Positions 6,830 to 13,922 of a stretch of 18,820 bases of DNA are shown here, in pieces. The DNA lies in assembly GCA_002306745.1 (NCBI GenBank), contig DBSW01000198.1, forward strand, positions 41,306 to 60,125, given 5' to 3'. Numbering within the stretch: position 1 is the stretch's first letter; each line of letters starts with the position of its first letter. Source of the DNA: Dehalococcoidia bacterium UBA1332. Lineage in GTDB: Bacteria; Chloroflexota; Dehalococcoidia; Lucifugimonadales; Lucifugimonadaceae. The translations under genes and the position numbers were made by a program. Below the pieces are notes generated by a model that saw nothing but the letters and a program-made list of their open reading frames with translations, was not told the DNA's origin and made no database searches.

Positions 6830-8032
6830 TTAGTAAGGTTCAACCCTGAATTCAGCAACAACATCTTCGTTAAGCTCAAAACCCAGACCCGGACGACCAG
6901 GGACTTCCATCGTTCCATCAATGGCTATCTCAAATTGAGGTAATAAAAGATTCTCAACTAATGGAGATGCTGGAAATGCAATAGGGAATTCGAAATACGG
7001 CATGTTTGGGGTAACCGCTGCGAGGTGCAGTTCGGCTGCAACACCGACCACGTGGCACCAAGTATGTGGGACACAAAGTGCTCCATAACGATATGCGTTT
7101 TCAGCAATGTTCAGAATTTCATGCATCCCACCAGCACGAACGGAGCTAGGCTGAACAACATCCAGTCGACCACGATCAAGAAGATCGGAAAATTCGTGAC
7201 GTGTACTAAACCCCCAATCTCCAACGGCAATGCGAACATTAGTTGACTCTGCAAGCCTACGATATCCATGAATATTATCTGCTGGTAAGGGCGCCTCGAT
7301 GAAATAAGGATTAAAATGCTCTATTGCCTCAATGGTACGTAAGGCTTGCCCAACATCACGCCAACGATTTTGAACATCAATCATAAGATCTCGATCTGGA
7401 CCAATTACCGAACGCGCTTTCTCAATCACAGCAACGTCCGTATTAACATCTACGTTTCCAAATTGATCCGGCCATTCCTCAATTTTCACCGCCTTGACAC
7501 CTGTTGAAATTGCAAAAGTAAGCCGATCTTCGAGTTCGTCTAGGTTCGCTCCAGGCGGATAAACAGTCGCATATGGAGTAACTCGTTTTAGTGGATCAGT
7601 ATCACTGGCAGTAGTTGTAAAGGATTTCCAAATAAGTCTATGAACAGGTTTCCCTGTTGTCTTGCCAGTAATGTCCCAGAGCGCCGTCTCTATAGCTCCT
7701 ATAGCACCAATAACAACCCCACGTCGTCCGAACACTCCAGTTGAGTTGTACATTTTCTGCCAAAGTCGCTGTACCTCAGTAGGATCTTCACCTATTAAAA
7801 GTGCTTCGAGACCGAGAGAACAATGAATTATGGCGTCTATCACAAGACTGGGAGCTTCACATTGACCAATGCCAGTCAAGCCCTCATCGGTATGAACCCT
7901 AATCACGGTTAGATCGTAGCCCCCGGTACTAGCTGGACCGTCTTCAGAATCTGCAAACGAGGGATTCCATGAAATAACATTCCCATCAGAATTATCCCTA
8001 AGAGCAATGGTCTCAACACTTGTAATTTTCAT
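6830..8032 (-). CDS. Mandelate racemase/muconate lactonizing enzyme family protein (enolase superfamily)
   Basis: These Mg-dependent enzymes abstract the proton alpha to a carboxylate, and most dehydrate or racemise acid sugars or similar acids. The 400 residues show the N-terminal capping domain (about 1-130, with GIGQCEAPS and ALWDITGK) and then a barrel. Metal ligands are D219 (LMIDVQNRW), E246 (FIEAPLP) and D272 (VGDWG). H323 (VPHTWCH) is in the place of the usual catalytic His. The second-strand KxK is K183-I-E185, and the Asp expected to partner the His (PDxxRxGG) is Ser in PSSVRAGG, so the acid/base set is unusual. The gene is 10 bp downstream of the deaminase gene on the same strand and is probably co-transcribed with it. 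Enolase-superfamily paralogs are a known feature of SAR202 genomes. The substrate is unknown. Confidence 0.92.
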   Translation of the reverse strand: MKITSVETIALRDNSDGNVISWNPSFADSEDGPASTGGYDLTVIRVHTDEGLTGIGQCEAPSLVIDAIIHCSLGLEALLIGEDPTEVQRLWQKMYNSTGVFGRRGVVIGAIGAIETALWDITGKTTGKPVHRLIWKSFTTTASDTDPLKRVTPYATVYPPGANLDELEDRLTFAISTGVKAVKIEEWPDQFGNVDVNTDVAVIEKARSVIGPDRDLMIDVQNRWRDVGQALRTIEAIEHFNPYFIEAPLPADNIHGYRRLAESTNVRIAVGDWGFSTRHEFSDLLDRGRLDVVQPSSVRAGGMHEILNIAENAYRYGALCVPHTWCHVVGVAAELHLAAVTPNMPYFEFPIAFPASPLVENLLLPQFEIAIDGTMEVPGRPGLGFELNEDVVAEFRVEPY

Positions 8033-8042
8033 GATAAATAAC

Positions 8043-8558
8043 TTACTCGTTCAACCGATGAGATCGTGCGCCTAATGGCAAATCAATCTGCTTTACTCCA
8101 TCAGGAAAATAGCTTTGTAATCGCTCGTATTCATCTTTCAGTTCCAGTTTAGGCTCCCATTCTTCACCATAACGAACACCTCTCACCCCGGCTTGCAACA
8201 TCTCTTTCGTGCAACTAAAGCAGGGTTGCCAAGTGGTATAAAGGATAGAACCTTCAACAGATATCCCAAAGCGAGCGGCGGAAAGTAGCGCATTTTGCTC
8301 TGCATGGACGCAAATGCACATGTCGTAACCTGTGCCTGGAGGATAAAGAACTTTGTTAGAACACCGCGCACATCCCCCTTCATCGCAGTTTGGCGTTTTA
8401 TGAGGTGTGCCGTTATATCCCGTTGAAACTATATGCCCATCACGAGCAAGCACTGCACCAATATGACTGCCCAAACAGTTAGCACGCGTGCGAACGCCAA
8501 CTGCGATCGACATCATATACTCATCCATATCCGGCCGACTTGATTTCATGTCAGACAA
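8043..8558 (-). CDS. dCMP/cytidine deaminase family protein
   Basis: This is a zinc-dependent deaminase of the CDA fold, 171 residues, most like deoxycytidylate deaminase (ComEB type), which turns dCMP into dUMP. The zinc site is H85-A-E87 in CVHAEQNAL with PCFSC (C113 and C116). The glutamate of HAE is the proton shuttle. An inserted NCDEGGCARC segment (C58, C63, C66) matches the extra zinc-binding loop common in dCMP deaminases. The start is chosen as TTG at 8556-8558, because an AAGGA (8569-8573) lies 10 bases upstream. The ATG three codons in (8547-8549) would be 19 bases from it. It is divergent from trpB and precedes the enolase-superfamily gene by 10 bp. A role in pyrimidine salvage is likely. 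Exact substrate discrimination (dCMP or another cytosine or amine compound) is not decided by the motifs. Confidence 0.9.
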   Translation of the reverse strand: MSDMKSSRPDMDEYMMSIAVGVRTRANCLGSHIGAVLARDGHIVSTGYNGTPHKTPNCDEGGCARCSNKVLYPPGTGYDMCICVHAEQNALLSAARFGISVEGSILYTTWQPCFSCTKEMLQAGVRGVRYGEEWEPKLELKDEYERLQSYFPDGVKQIDLPLGARSHRLNE

Positions 8559-8734
8559 TAATCAAAAATCCTTACGCATTTCCCTTTAGTGTTTGCGATT
8601 TATACCACTGGATCAGGCTTGTCTTGCCATTCCACTGATATCCTAGCTTGAGATACCGTTCTGCGCTTCAAATTTCGAGTAGATTTCGGTCAATCAACAT
8701 AATGCATATCAATATTTAACTAATCAACATTTCA

Positions 8735-9961
8735 ATGCAATCCACTTCAGAAAATTTAGATCACGAATCTGAATCATTACCAAATTCTCTTGGGAGATTC
8801 GGTGCTTACGGCGGTAAATTCGTACCCGAAACCCTTATGGCAGCCCTCACCGAATTAGAGAACGCATTCGATTCAGCGAAGCAAGACGAATCGTTCTGGG
8901 CGGAGTTCGAAGACCTACTAACGAATTATGTTGGGCGACCCTCAGCAATGTACTATGCAAAAAATGTCTCAGAAAAACTTGGTGGTACAAATGTTTATAT
9001 AAAAAGGGAAGACCTCAATCATACCGGTGCTCACAAAATTAATAACGCCATAGGTCAGGCATTACTAGCAAAAAAACTAGGAAAAAAACGAATCATTGCT
9101 GAAACAGGCGCTGGAATGCACGGAGTGGCCACTGCAACGGTATGCGCTCAGATGGGCTTAGAATGCATTGTATATATGGGTGATACCGATATCGCTCGAC
9201 AGTCGCCAAATGTATACAGAATGCGTGAGTTAGGTGCAAAGGTCGAGCCTGTCACATCAGGTAGTCGCACGCTTAAAGACGCTACTAATGAGGCAATAAG
9301 GGACTGGGTCGCAAACGTTGAAAACACGCATTACATCATTGGAAGTGTAGTGGGACCACATCCATACCCCAAGCTTGTTAGAGATTTCCAATCTGTGATC
9401 GGAGTCGAGGCTAGACAACAGATCATAGATATGGCAGGCCGCCTTCCTGATTACGTTATTGCGTGCGTTGGAGGCGGATCTAATGCAATGGGGATTTTCT
9501 CTGGTTTCCAGAAAGACTCACAAGTCGGCCTGATAGGCGTAGAAGCATCAGGAGAAGGCCTTGACAAACGACATGCAGCAACGATGACAAAAGGGCGTCC
9601 CGGTGTACTACACGGATCAATGAGTTACCTATTGCAAGATCAACATGGGCAAGTAGTAGAAGCGCATAGCATTTCGGCAGGTTTAGATTATCCTGGCGTA
9701 GGTCCAGAGCACAGTTATTTAAAAGACACTGAACGCGCGACATACGTTTCTGCGACAGACGATGATGCTCTAGCGGGTTTCAGGTTCCTCAGCAGGACAG
9801 AAGGGATAATCCCAGCCCTTGAACCTAGTCACGCCATTGGTTACATGATGAAATGGGTTCCTACATTACCCAAAGACAATATCGTTTTACTCCTGCTCAG
9901 TGGTAGAGGAGACAAGGATTTAGAAACTGTAGCCAATGCTTCAGGATTCGATATAGGTTAG
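8735..9961 (+). CDS. trpB: Tryptophan synthase beta chain
   Basis: TrpB is a PLP enzyme that joins indole and L-serine to make tryptophan, normally in an alpha2-beta2 complex with TrpA. The 408 residues carry GRFGAYGGKFVPETL (20-34), the PLP lysine K101 in HTGAHKINNA, E123 in AETGAG, GGGSNAMGIF, and the C-terminal LLSGRGDKDL. The length and motifs fit the TrpB1 type. The ETGAGQHG segment of most TrpBs reads ETGAGMHG here. No trpA or other trp gene is adjacent, so the alpha chain must be encoded elsewhere or the gene is separately regulated. I see no clear Shine-Dalgarno, and the leader is AT-rich with no obvious attenuator or T-box. It is convergent with the cytochrome c gene, 20 bp away. Confidence 0.97.
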   Translation: MQSTSENLDHESESLPNSLGRFGAYGGKFVPETLMAALTELENAFDSAKQDESFWAEFEDLLTNYVGRPSAMYYAKNVSEKLGGTNVYIKREDLNHTGAHKINNAIGQALLAKKLGKKRIIAETGAGMHGVATATVCAQMGLECIVYMGDTDIARQSPNVYRMRELGAKVEPVTSGSRTLKDATNEAIRDWVANVENTHYIIGSVVGPHPYPKLVRDFQSVIGVEARQQIIDMAGRLPDYVIACVGGGSNAMGIFSGFQKDSQVGLIGVEASGEGLDKRHAATMTKGRPGVLHGSMSYLLQDQHGQVVEAHSISAGLDYPGVGPEHSYLKDTERATYVSATDDDALAGFRFLSRTEGIIPALEPSHAIGYMMKWVPTLPKDNIVLLLLSGRGDKDLETVANASGFDIG

Positions 9962-9981
9962 ACGAAAGCCGTAAAACACAC

Positions 9982-10410
9982 TTAATTCAAAGTTCTGAGA
10001 TAAGCGACAAGCGCATCCAAATCAGAATCATCGAGACTAGCGAAAGAGGACGGCATAAGATTCAAATAACCGTCAACTATTTCAGCACTCGGATTTATAA
10101 TTGAATTACGAATGTATTCATCACCTCTATCGCCTATCCCTGCAAGGCCAGGACCAACCAATTTCGTGGAGTCAGTATTATGACAGCCACTACAACCCAA
10201 CTGCTTGAACTGCTTTTGACCATTTTCTATTTTAACTGTAGTCGTTAGAAGTTCGCTTTTGTTAGTCAGACGCGTCGAATCAGTAATATCGTTAGAAGGT
10301 ACGGAAGTAGAAACATTTAACGTATTATCTGTGCCATTGCTACAGGCAAAAAGTGCATTTATACAAATCATAAATGCAGTCGAAAACAAGACTGTTTTTA
10401 TATGCTTCAC
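9982..10410 (-). CDS. Lipoprotein class I cytochrome c
   Basis: This is a 142-residue secreted haem protein. A signal peptide (hydrophobic run at about 6-22) ends in a lipobox LFAC with C23, so the mature protein should be lipid-anchored on the outer face of the membrane. A Ser/Thr-rich linker follows (24-60). Haem c attaches at C73-S-G-C76-H77 (LGCSGCH), and M119 in YLNLMPSSFA is the likely sixth ligand. The spacing and the C-terminal LDALVAYLRTL helix match small electron-carrier cytochromes like those linked to cytochrome oxidase. The start is GTG (10408-10410) with no strong ribosome site. There is no oxidase or other respiratory gene beside it, so its partner is unknown. It converges with trpB and diverges from the CoA-transferase gene across a 173 bp gap. 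Confidence 0.9.
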   Translation of the reverse strand: MKHIKTVLFSTAFMICINALFACSNGTDNTLNVSTSVPSNDITDSTRLTNKSELLTTTVKIENGQKQFKQLGCSGCHNTDSTKLVGPGLAGIGDRGDEYIRNSIINPSAEIVDGYLNLMPSSFASLDDSDLDALVAYLRTLN

Positions 10411-10440
10411 TACTAAAATACACTCACAATAGCTAAGAAT

Positions 10441-10481
10441 TTTAGGATCAAAGAAGATTCTAAACCGAAATCTCTAGAATC
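10441..10481. repeat. Cluster of overlapping inverted repeats in the divergent gap
   Basis: TTTAGGATC (10441-10449) and GATTCTAAA (10456-10464) form a 9-bp inverted repeat with one G-T mismatch and a 6-base loop. GATTCTA (10456-10462) and TAGAATC (10475-10481) form a second, perfect 7-bp repeat that shares the middle arm. The cluster lies just upstream of the cytochrome c start and in the leader or promoter zone between two divergent genes. It could be an operator or an alternative-fold leader. Confidence 0.35.
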
Positions 10482-10550
10482 AAATTTAAACAGTATTTCT
10501 ACAAAAAAGTAAGCATCATTCAAACTCAACCATCAATGTTTACGTAATAT

Positions 10551-10578
10551 TTGAACGCCTAACTTGAAATAGTATGAT
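10551..10578 (+). promoter_or_regulatory. Promoter of the CoA-transferase gene, predicting a leaderless mRNA
   Basis: A TTGAAC -35 (10551-10556), a 16-base spacer and a TATGAT -10 (10573-10578) end 5 bases before the ATG at 10584. The expected transcription start falls at or within a base or two of that ATG. There is no Shine-Dalgarno, which agrees with leaderless initiation. Confidence 0.5.
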
Positions 10579-10583
10579 CTGTA

Positions 10584-11876
10584 ATGCAAGCATCAGAAAA
10601 TATCCTAGCCGGTCCACTTGAAGGAATTAGAATTCTTGAATTTGGGAGCTTTGTCGCGGGACCATGGGGAGGTCAACTCCTAGCCGACATGGGCGCAGAG
10701 GTAATCAAAATCGAACCACCCTCTGGAGACCCTTGGCGTCAGGCAACAGCTTTCACGAAGAACGAAAGCCGAGTCTTCATGGCTTTGAACCGCGGCACGC
10801 GAAGCATTTGCTTAGACTTGAAGCAACGATCGGCACAAAAAGCACTGCACAAACTTATCCAATCTGCCGACGGCATAATATCTAACAACCGCGCTGACAC
10901 CGCACATAAACTAGGTATCGACTATGAAACGGTGTCTGAAGTAAACCCAAATATCGTCTACGTAGATATCACAGCATACGGACCCAGCGGTGATATGGCT
11001 AATATGCCTGGATTTGATCTAATTATGCAAGGATACACTGGTGCAATAGCTAGTGAGGGCAAAATCACTAATGACGGGCAGCCTGAAGTTGTATGGTCGT
11101 CGTCTTATATTGACTTCGCCACCGGTTATGCCGCTGCTAACGGCATATTAGCTGGAATAATCGGTAAAGGAAAAACAGGAAAAGGACAACTCGTATCAAC
11201 CAGTCTGCTTTCTAACGCAATAGCCATGCAATCACTTAGAGTCGCCGACATTGAAGGAATACCAGCTCCAGCGAAAGTCTGGTTCGAAACCACACGAATC
11301 GAACTAATAAAGAATGGCGCAAGCTACGAAAAGATACAAGAAAGCTACCAGATGACGGTAAGACCATTGATTTATCGATGTTACTACCGGTCTTACAAAA
11401 CACTTGATGGTGGGCTTGCTTTGGGATGCTTAGCTGTGCATGCTCGAGAAAAACTTCTTAATGTACTTAGCCTAGAAGATCCCAGGGTTACTGACCGAAA
11501 CTATAACGATTCAACCCCAGAAGCAAAAGCAATGGGAGACAAACTCGTAAAGACTTTTGAAGGTATTTTCGCAAGTAATACAACCAAGCACTGGTACAAA
11601 AAACTAAGATCTCACGACATCCCATGCGAGCCAATAAGGTTTGTAGAAGAAATGATTCACGACAAACAAGTAGTCGAAAACGGTTACGTTATTGACTTGG
11701 ATCATCATACTGGACACAAATTCCGTACTGCAGGACCGGTTTTACAATTCAACGACGGTATGCCCAAGCCAAAATCTTCGCCCGCATTAGGAAAAGACAC
11801 TGACGAGATACTAAATGACATAGGCTTTTCCGCAGATCAAATTTCTGAACTTCGTAAGCATGGCGCTATCACATGA
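10584..11876 (+). CDS. CaiB/BaiF family (class III) CoA-transferase
   Basis: Class III CoA-transferases move CoA between carboxylic acids through an aspartyl-CoA mixed anhydride. The 430 residues begin with the family signature: LAGPLEGIRILEFGSFVAGP (8-27), LLADMGAEVIKIEPPSGDPWR (32-52) and NRGTRSICLDLK (69-80). D145 in MPGFDLIMQGYTG is in the position of the catalytic aspartate. The C-terminal half carries the expected CEPIRFVEEM and GPVLQFNDG segments. The length is normal for the family (about 400). It is transcribed from its own promoter and is followed 52 bp later by an alpha/beta hydrolase gene on the same strand. The CoA donor and acceptor cannot be told from sequence. Carnitine, oxalate, bile-acid and succinyl-type substrates are all found in this family. 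Confidence 0.94.
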   Translation: MQASENILAGPLEGIRILEFGSFVAGPWGGQLLADMGAEVIKIEPPSGDPWRQATAFTKNESRVFMALNRGTRSICLDLKQRSAQKALHKLIQSADGIISNNRADTAHKLGIDYETVSEVNPNIVYVDITAYGPSGDMANMPGFDLIMQGYTGAIASEGKITNDGQPEVVWSSSYIDFATGYAAANGILAGIIGKGKTGKGQLVSTSLLSNAIAMQSLRVADIEGIPAPAKVWFETTRIELIKNGASYEKIQESYQMTVRPLIYRCYYRSYKTLDGGLALGCLAVHAREKLLNVLSLEDPRVTDRNYNDSTPEAKAMGDKLVKTFEGIFASNTTKHWYKKLRSHDIPCEPIRFVEEMIHDKQVVENGYVIDLDHHTGHKFRTAGPVLQFNDGMPKPKSSPALGKDTDEILNDIGFSADQISELRKHGAIT

Positions 11877-11928
11877 TTCAGTGAAAACAACCGTTTTGAA
11901 CCAACAAACCGAATTTTAGGCTTGATGA

Positions 11929-12735
11929 ATGCAAGGCAAGATAAATCCACTAATACATCCATTCAAGTGGTTAGAGCAAAAGGCACTATTTTTGCCTGAA
12001 AAATCATTCCGAGGTAACCCTGGACACGTCGGGTTAGATTTTTCCGATATCGATCTTTTATTAGAGGACGGAATCCGTTTGCACGGTTGGCACATTCCAC
12101 ATCCAAAAGCTCAACAAGAAGGACCTGTTTGGCTGATATTTCATGGCAATGGTGGAAACATCAGTGTACGACTAGACCAATACAAAGAACTGCATGATCG
12201 TTACGATGCAGCAGTAATCGCAATCGACTATCGTGGATACGGAAAAAGTTCAGGATTTCCAAGCGAGCATGGTTTATATGCTGACGCACTAGCAGCATAT
12301 AAACACACGCAAAGCATCTATCCTAAAAACAAAATATACATTTTCGGACGATCAATGGGTGGAGCAGTTGCATCTCAATTAGTGACAAAGGTGCCTGCGA
12401 ATGCATTAATACTCGAAGCGTCCATATCGTCAATTCAAGAAATCATTAAAGAGCGATCAAAATGGCTCCGGTACTTCCCTCTCAAATTAATATCAAGTGC
12501 AAATTTCAACACTAAGGAATATGTTTCAACCAGCAAAATACCTAAATTGATATTCCACGGCGATTCGGACAAAACAGTTTCACATATCCATTCAGAACGT
12601 ATTTATAAATTCGCTAGAGAACCAAAACAACTCGAGATCATAGCAGGAGGGGATCACAATGGTCTAGATCTAGTCGATCCTGAGAGATACCACGCAGTTT
12701 TGCAGAAGTTTCTAAGAGAACACAACCTACTTTGA
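11929..12735 (+). CDS. Alpha/beta hydrolase (ABHD13/BEM46-like)
   Basis: This 268-residue serine hydrolase of unknown substrate belongs to the ABHD13/BEM46-like or FrsA-like branch. The oxyanion segment is HGNGGN (72-77), and the nucleophile S142 is in GRSMGG. The acid is D214 in HGDSDKTV and the catalytic histidine is H243 in GGDHNG, giving a complete triad. An amphipathic start (PFKWLEQKALFLPEKSF) precedes the fold, as in this group. There is no cleavable signal peptide. The ATG at 11929-11931 has a weak AGG 8-9 bases upstream. An out-of-frame ATG lies four bases earlier. It may be co-transcribed with the CoA-transferase gene (52 bp gap). Its last 9 bases overlap the end of the convergent gene at 12727. 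Confidence 0.9.
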   Translation: MQGKINPLIHPFKWLEQKALFLPEKSFRGNPGHVGLDFSDIDLLLEDGIRLHGWHIPHPKAQQEGPVWLIFHGNGGNISVRLDQYKELHDRYDAAVIAIDYRGYGKSSGFPSEHGLYADALAAYKHTQSIYPKNKIYIFGRSMGGAVASQLVTKVPANALILEASISSIQEIIKERSKWLRYFPLKLISSANFNTKEYVSTSKIPKLIFHGDSDKTVSHIHSERIYKFAREPKQLEIIAGGDHNGLDLVDPERYHAVLQKFLREHNLL

Positions 12736-13194
12736 AGTTCGTCTAATACGGCTAATCTTGTCAAAAACTGGTAAATAAGACTTTCCACAAATCCCACCAT
12801 CGTAAAACGGTCGCTCAGGTTTCTTCTGATTCAGTGATTGGGTTGGACCGTTTGGCCTAAATTCATCTAATAAACCAACCGTTAAGGAACCAAGCCTTAC
12901 GCCTTGTGAACGATGCTTTGCCAAATTGTCTAATGCTTGGTCGGATAGTCCAGAATTAGGGCGATGCTCTTCAGGAAATTTACGTAAACAGTCACGCTCT
13001 TTCACCATAGCTGGGCGATGCGTCGCCGCGCTGCAGCTATGAGCCCAAGGGCACATATACGCTATACAAATTGTCGTTTCACCTACTGATGGGTATCCGG
13101 CAGTCGCTAGACCAATTCGTTCAATTATTTGACGCTCACGCTTGCGCAATTTGCGATGGCGTCGATTAATCCAATTTTTTGTAAGTCCGGGCAT
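12727..13194 (-). CDS. Unrecognised basic protein with a Cys-rich core
   Basis: I do not recognise this protein. From the ATG at 13192-13194 it has 155 residues. The frame is open upstream to a GTG at 13267-13269 (180 residues), but that N-terminus is unusually aromatic and has no ribosome site, and an AGG sits just before the ATG. A strongly basic stretch (WINRRHRKLRKRER, 8-21) is followed by a core with C43, C48, C54 and C69 around YMCPWAHSC. A basic C-terminus holds one more Cys (C136). The Cys/His spacing could bind a metal or form disulfides. There is no signal peptide or membrane segment. An open frame of this length is unlikely by chance in this DNA, so I treat it as real. It overlaps the end of the hydrolase gene by 9 bp, tail to tail. 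Confidence 0.55.
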   Translation of the reverse strand: MPGLTKNWINRRHRKLRKRERQIIERIGLATAGYPSVGETTICIAYMCPWAHSCSAATHRPAMVKERDCLRKFPEEHRPNSGLSDQALDNLAKHRSQGVRLGSLTVGLLDEFRPNGPTQSLNQKKPERPFYDGGICGKSYLPVFDKISRIRRTSK

Positions 13195-13436
13195 TAGCCT
13201 GAATATCCAATATTTATAAAAACCATAATATTGACACATCCCAATATCAAAAATATAAGCAGATGTCACAATTACAAATTATGGTCTGAACAATTTGCTT
13301 TAAATATAGACTGACGACAGATAAGCACAAAAAACATATCAATTATTATTTTTAAAATTAAACCTCACATAGGAATGAAACGGAATAGACGCTAGAGTGC
13401 CCCGCAGGTTTAAATTAAAACGATGAGACCAACAAA

Positions 13437-13922
13437 TTGCCAGCAGTAAAACCAATTCAAGTACCCCGTACTTCACTCGAAGAAATTTTTCGACATGCAC
13501 GCGAATCCTTTCCAAATGAATGCTGTGGTTGGATAACTGGTCACAAAGACTCTGAAGAAGCTGATGGAGTCAGAAGAGCAACGAATGCTTACACGCCTAA
13601 AGCACACCCTACAGCTAAAAATCGAACTGCAGAAACTGCTTACATTATCTCAGACAGTGATCTCCTCGATCTTAATAAAACCCTTGATAACGAGGTACGG
13701 CCTCGCGTCATATACCACTCCCATCCAAATGGAAGAGCATACTTTTCACAGACAGATAGAACTAATGCATTTGATCCGTGGGGTGAAGGCCCTTCCTATC
13801 CAGTACAGCAGATTGTTGTGGGCATAAACGAAAAACAAGTTGTTGAGGCACGACAGTTCGCTTGGGATGAAGGGGTAGGAGATTTCATAGAAATCGCTAT
13901 CTACGAAGGACTTGAAATTTAA
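13437..13922 (+). CDS. JAMM/MPN-domain metalloprotease
   Basis: This 161-residue JAB1/MPN/Mov34 zinc peptidase has a complete JAMM site. E28 is in the FPNECCGWI segment, and H94-x-H96-x7-S104-x2-D107 lies in YHSHPNGRAYFSQTD. Bacterial single-domain members of the Mec+ type release amino acids or clip tails from ubiquitin-like sulfur carriers such as CysO/ThiS proteins. No sulfur carrier or cysteine synthase gene is adjacent, so the substrate here is open. The frame upstream closes with TAA at 13416-13418 and the protein has no internal Met, so the start must be a non-ATG codon. TTG at 13437-13439 is the best. An out-of-frame ATG lies at 13423. The stop TAA shares the palindrome TTAA with the stop of the convergent SDR gene. 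Confidence 0.88.
   Translation: MPAVKPIQVPRTSLEEIFRHARESFPNECCGWITGHKDSEEADGVRRATNAYTPKAHPTAKNRTAETAYIISDSDLLDLNKTLDNEVRPRVIYHSHPNGRAYFSQTDRTNAFDPWGEGPSYPVQQIVVGINEKQVVEARQFAWDEGVGDFIEIAIYEGLEI

Noticed and set aside
8559..8734. trp attenuator, T-box or other leader upstream of trpB
   Set aside because: I found no Trp-rich leader peptide, T-box-like sequence or strong stem with a T-run in this 176 bp gap.
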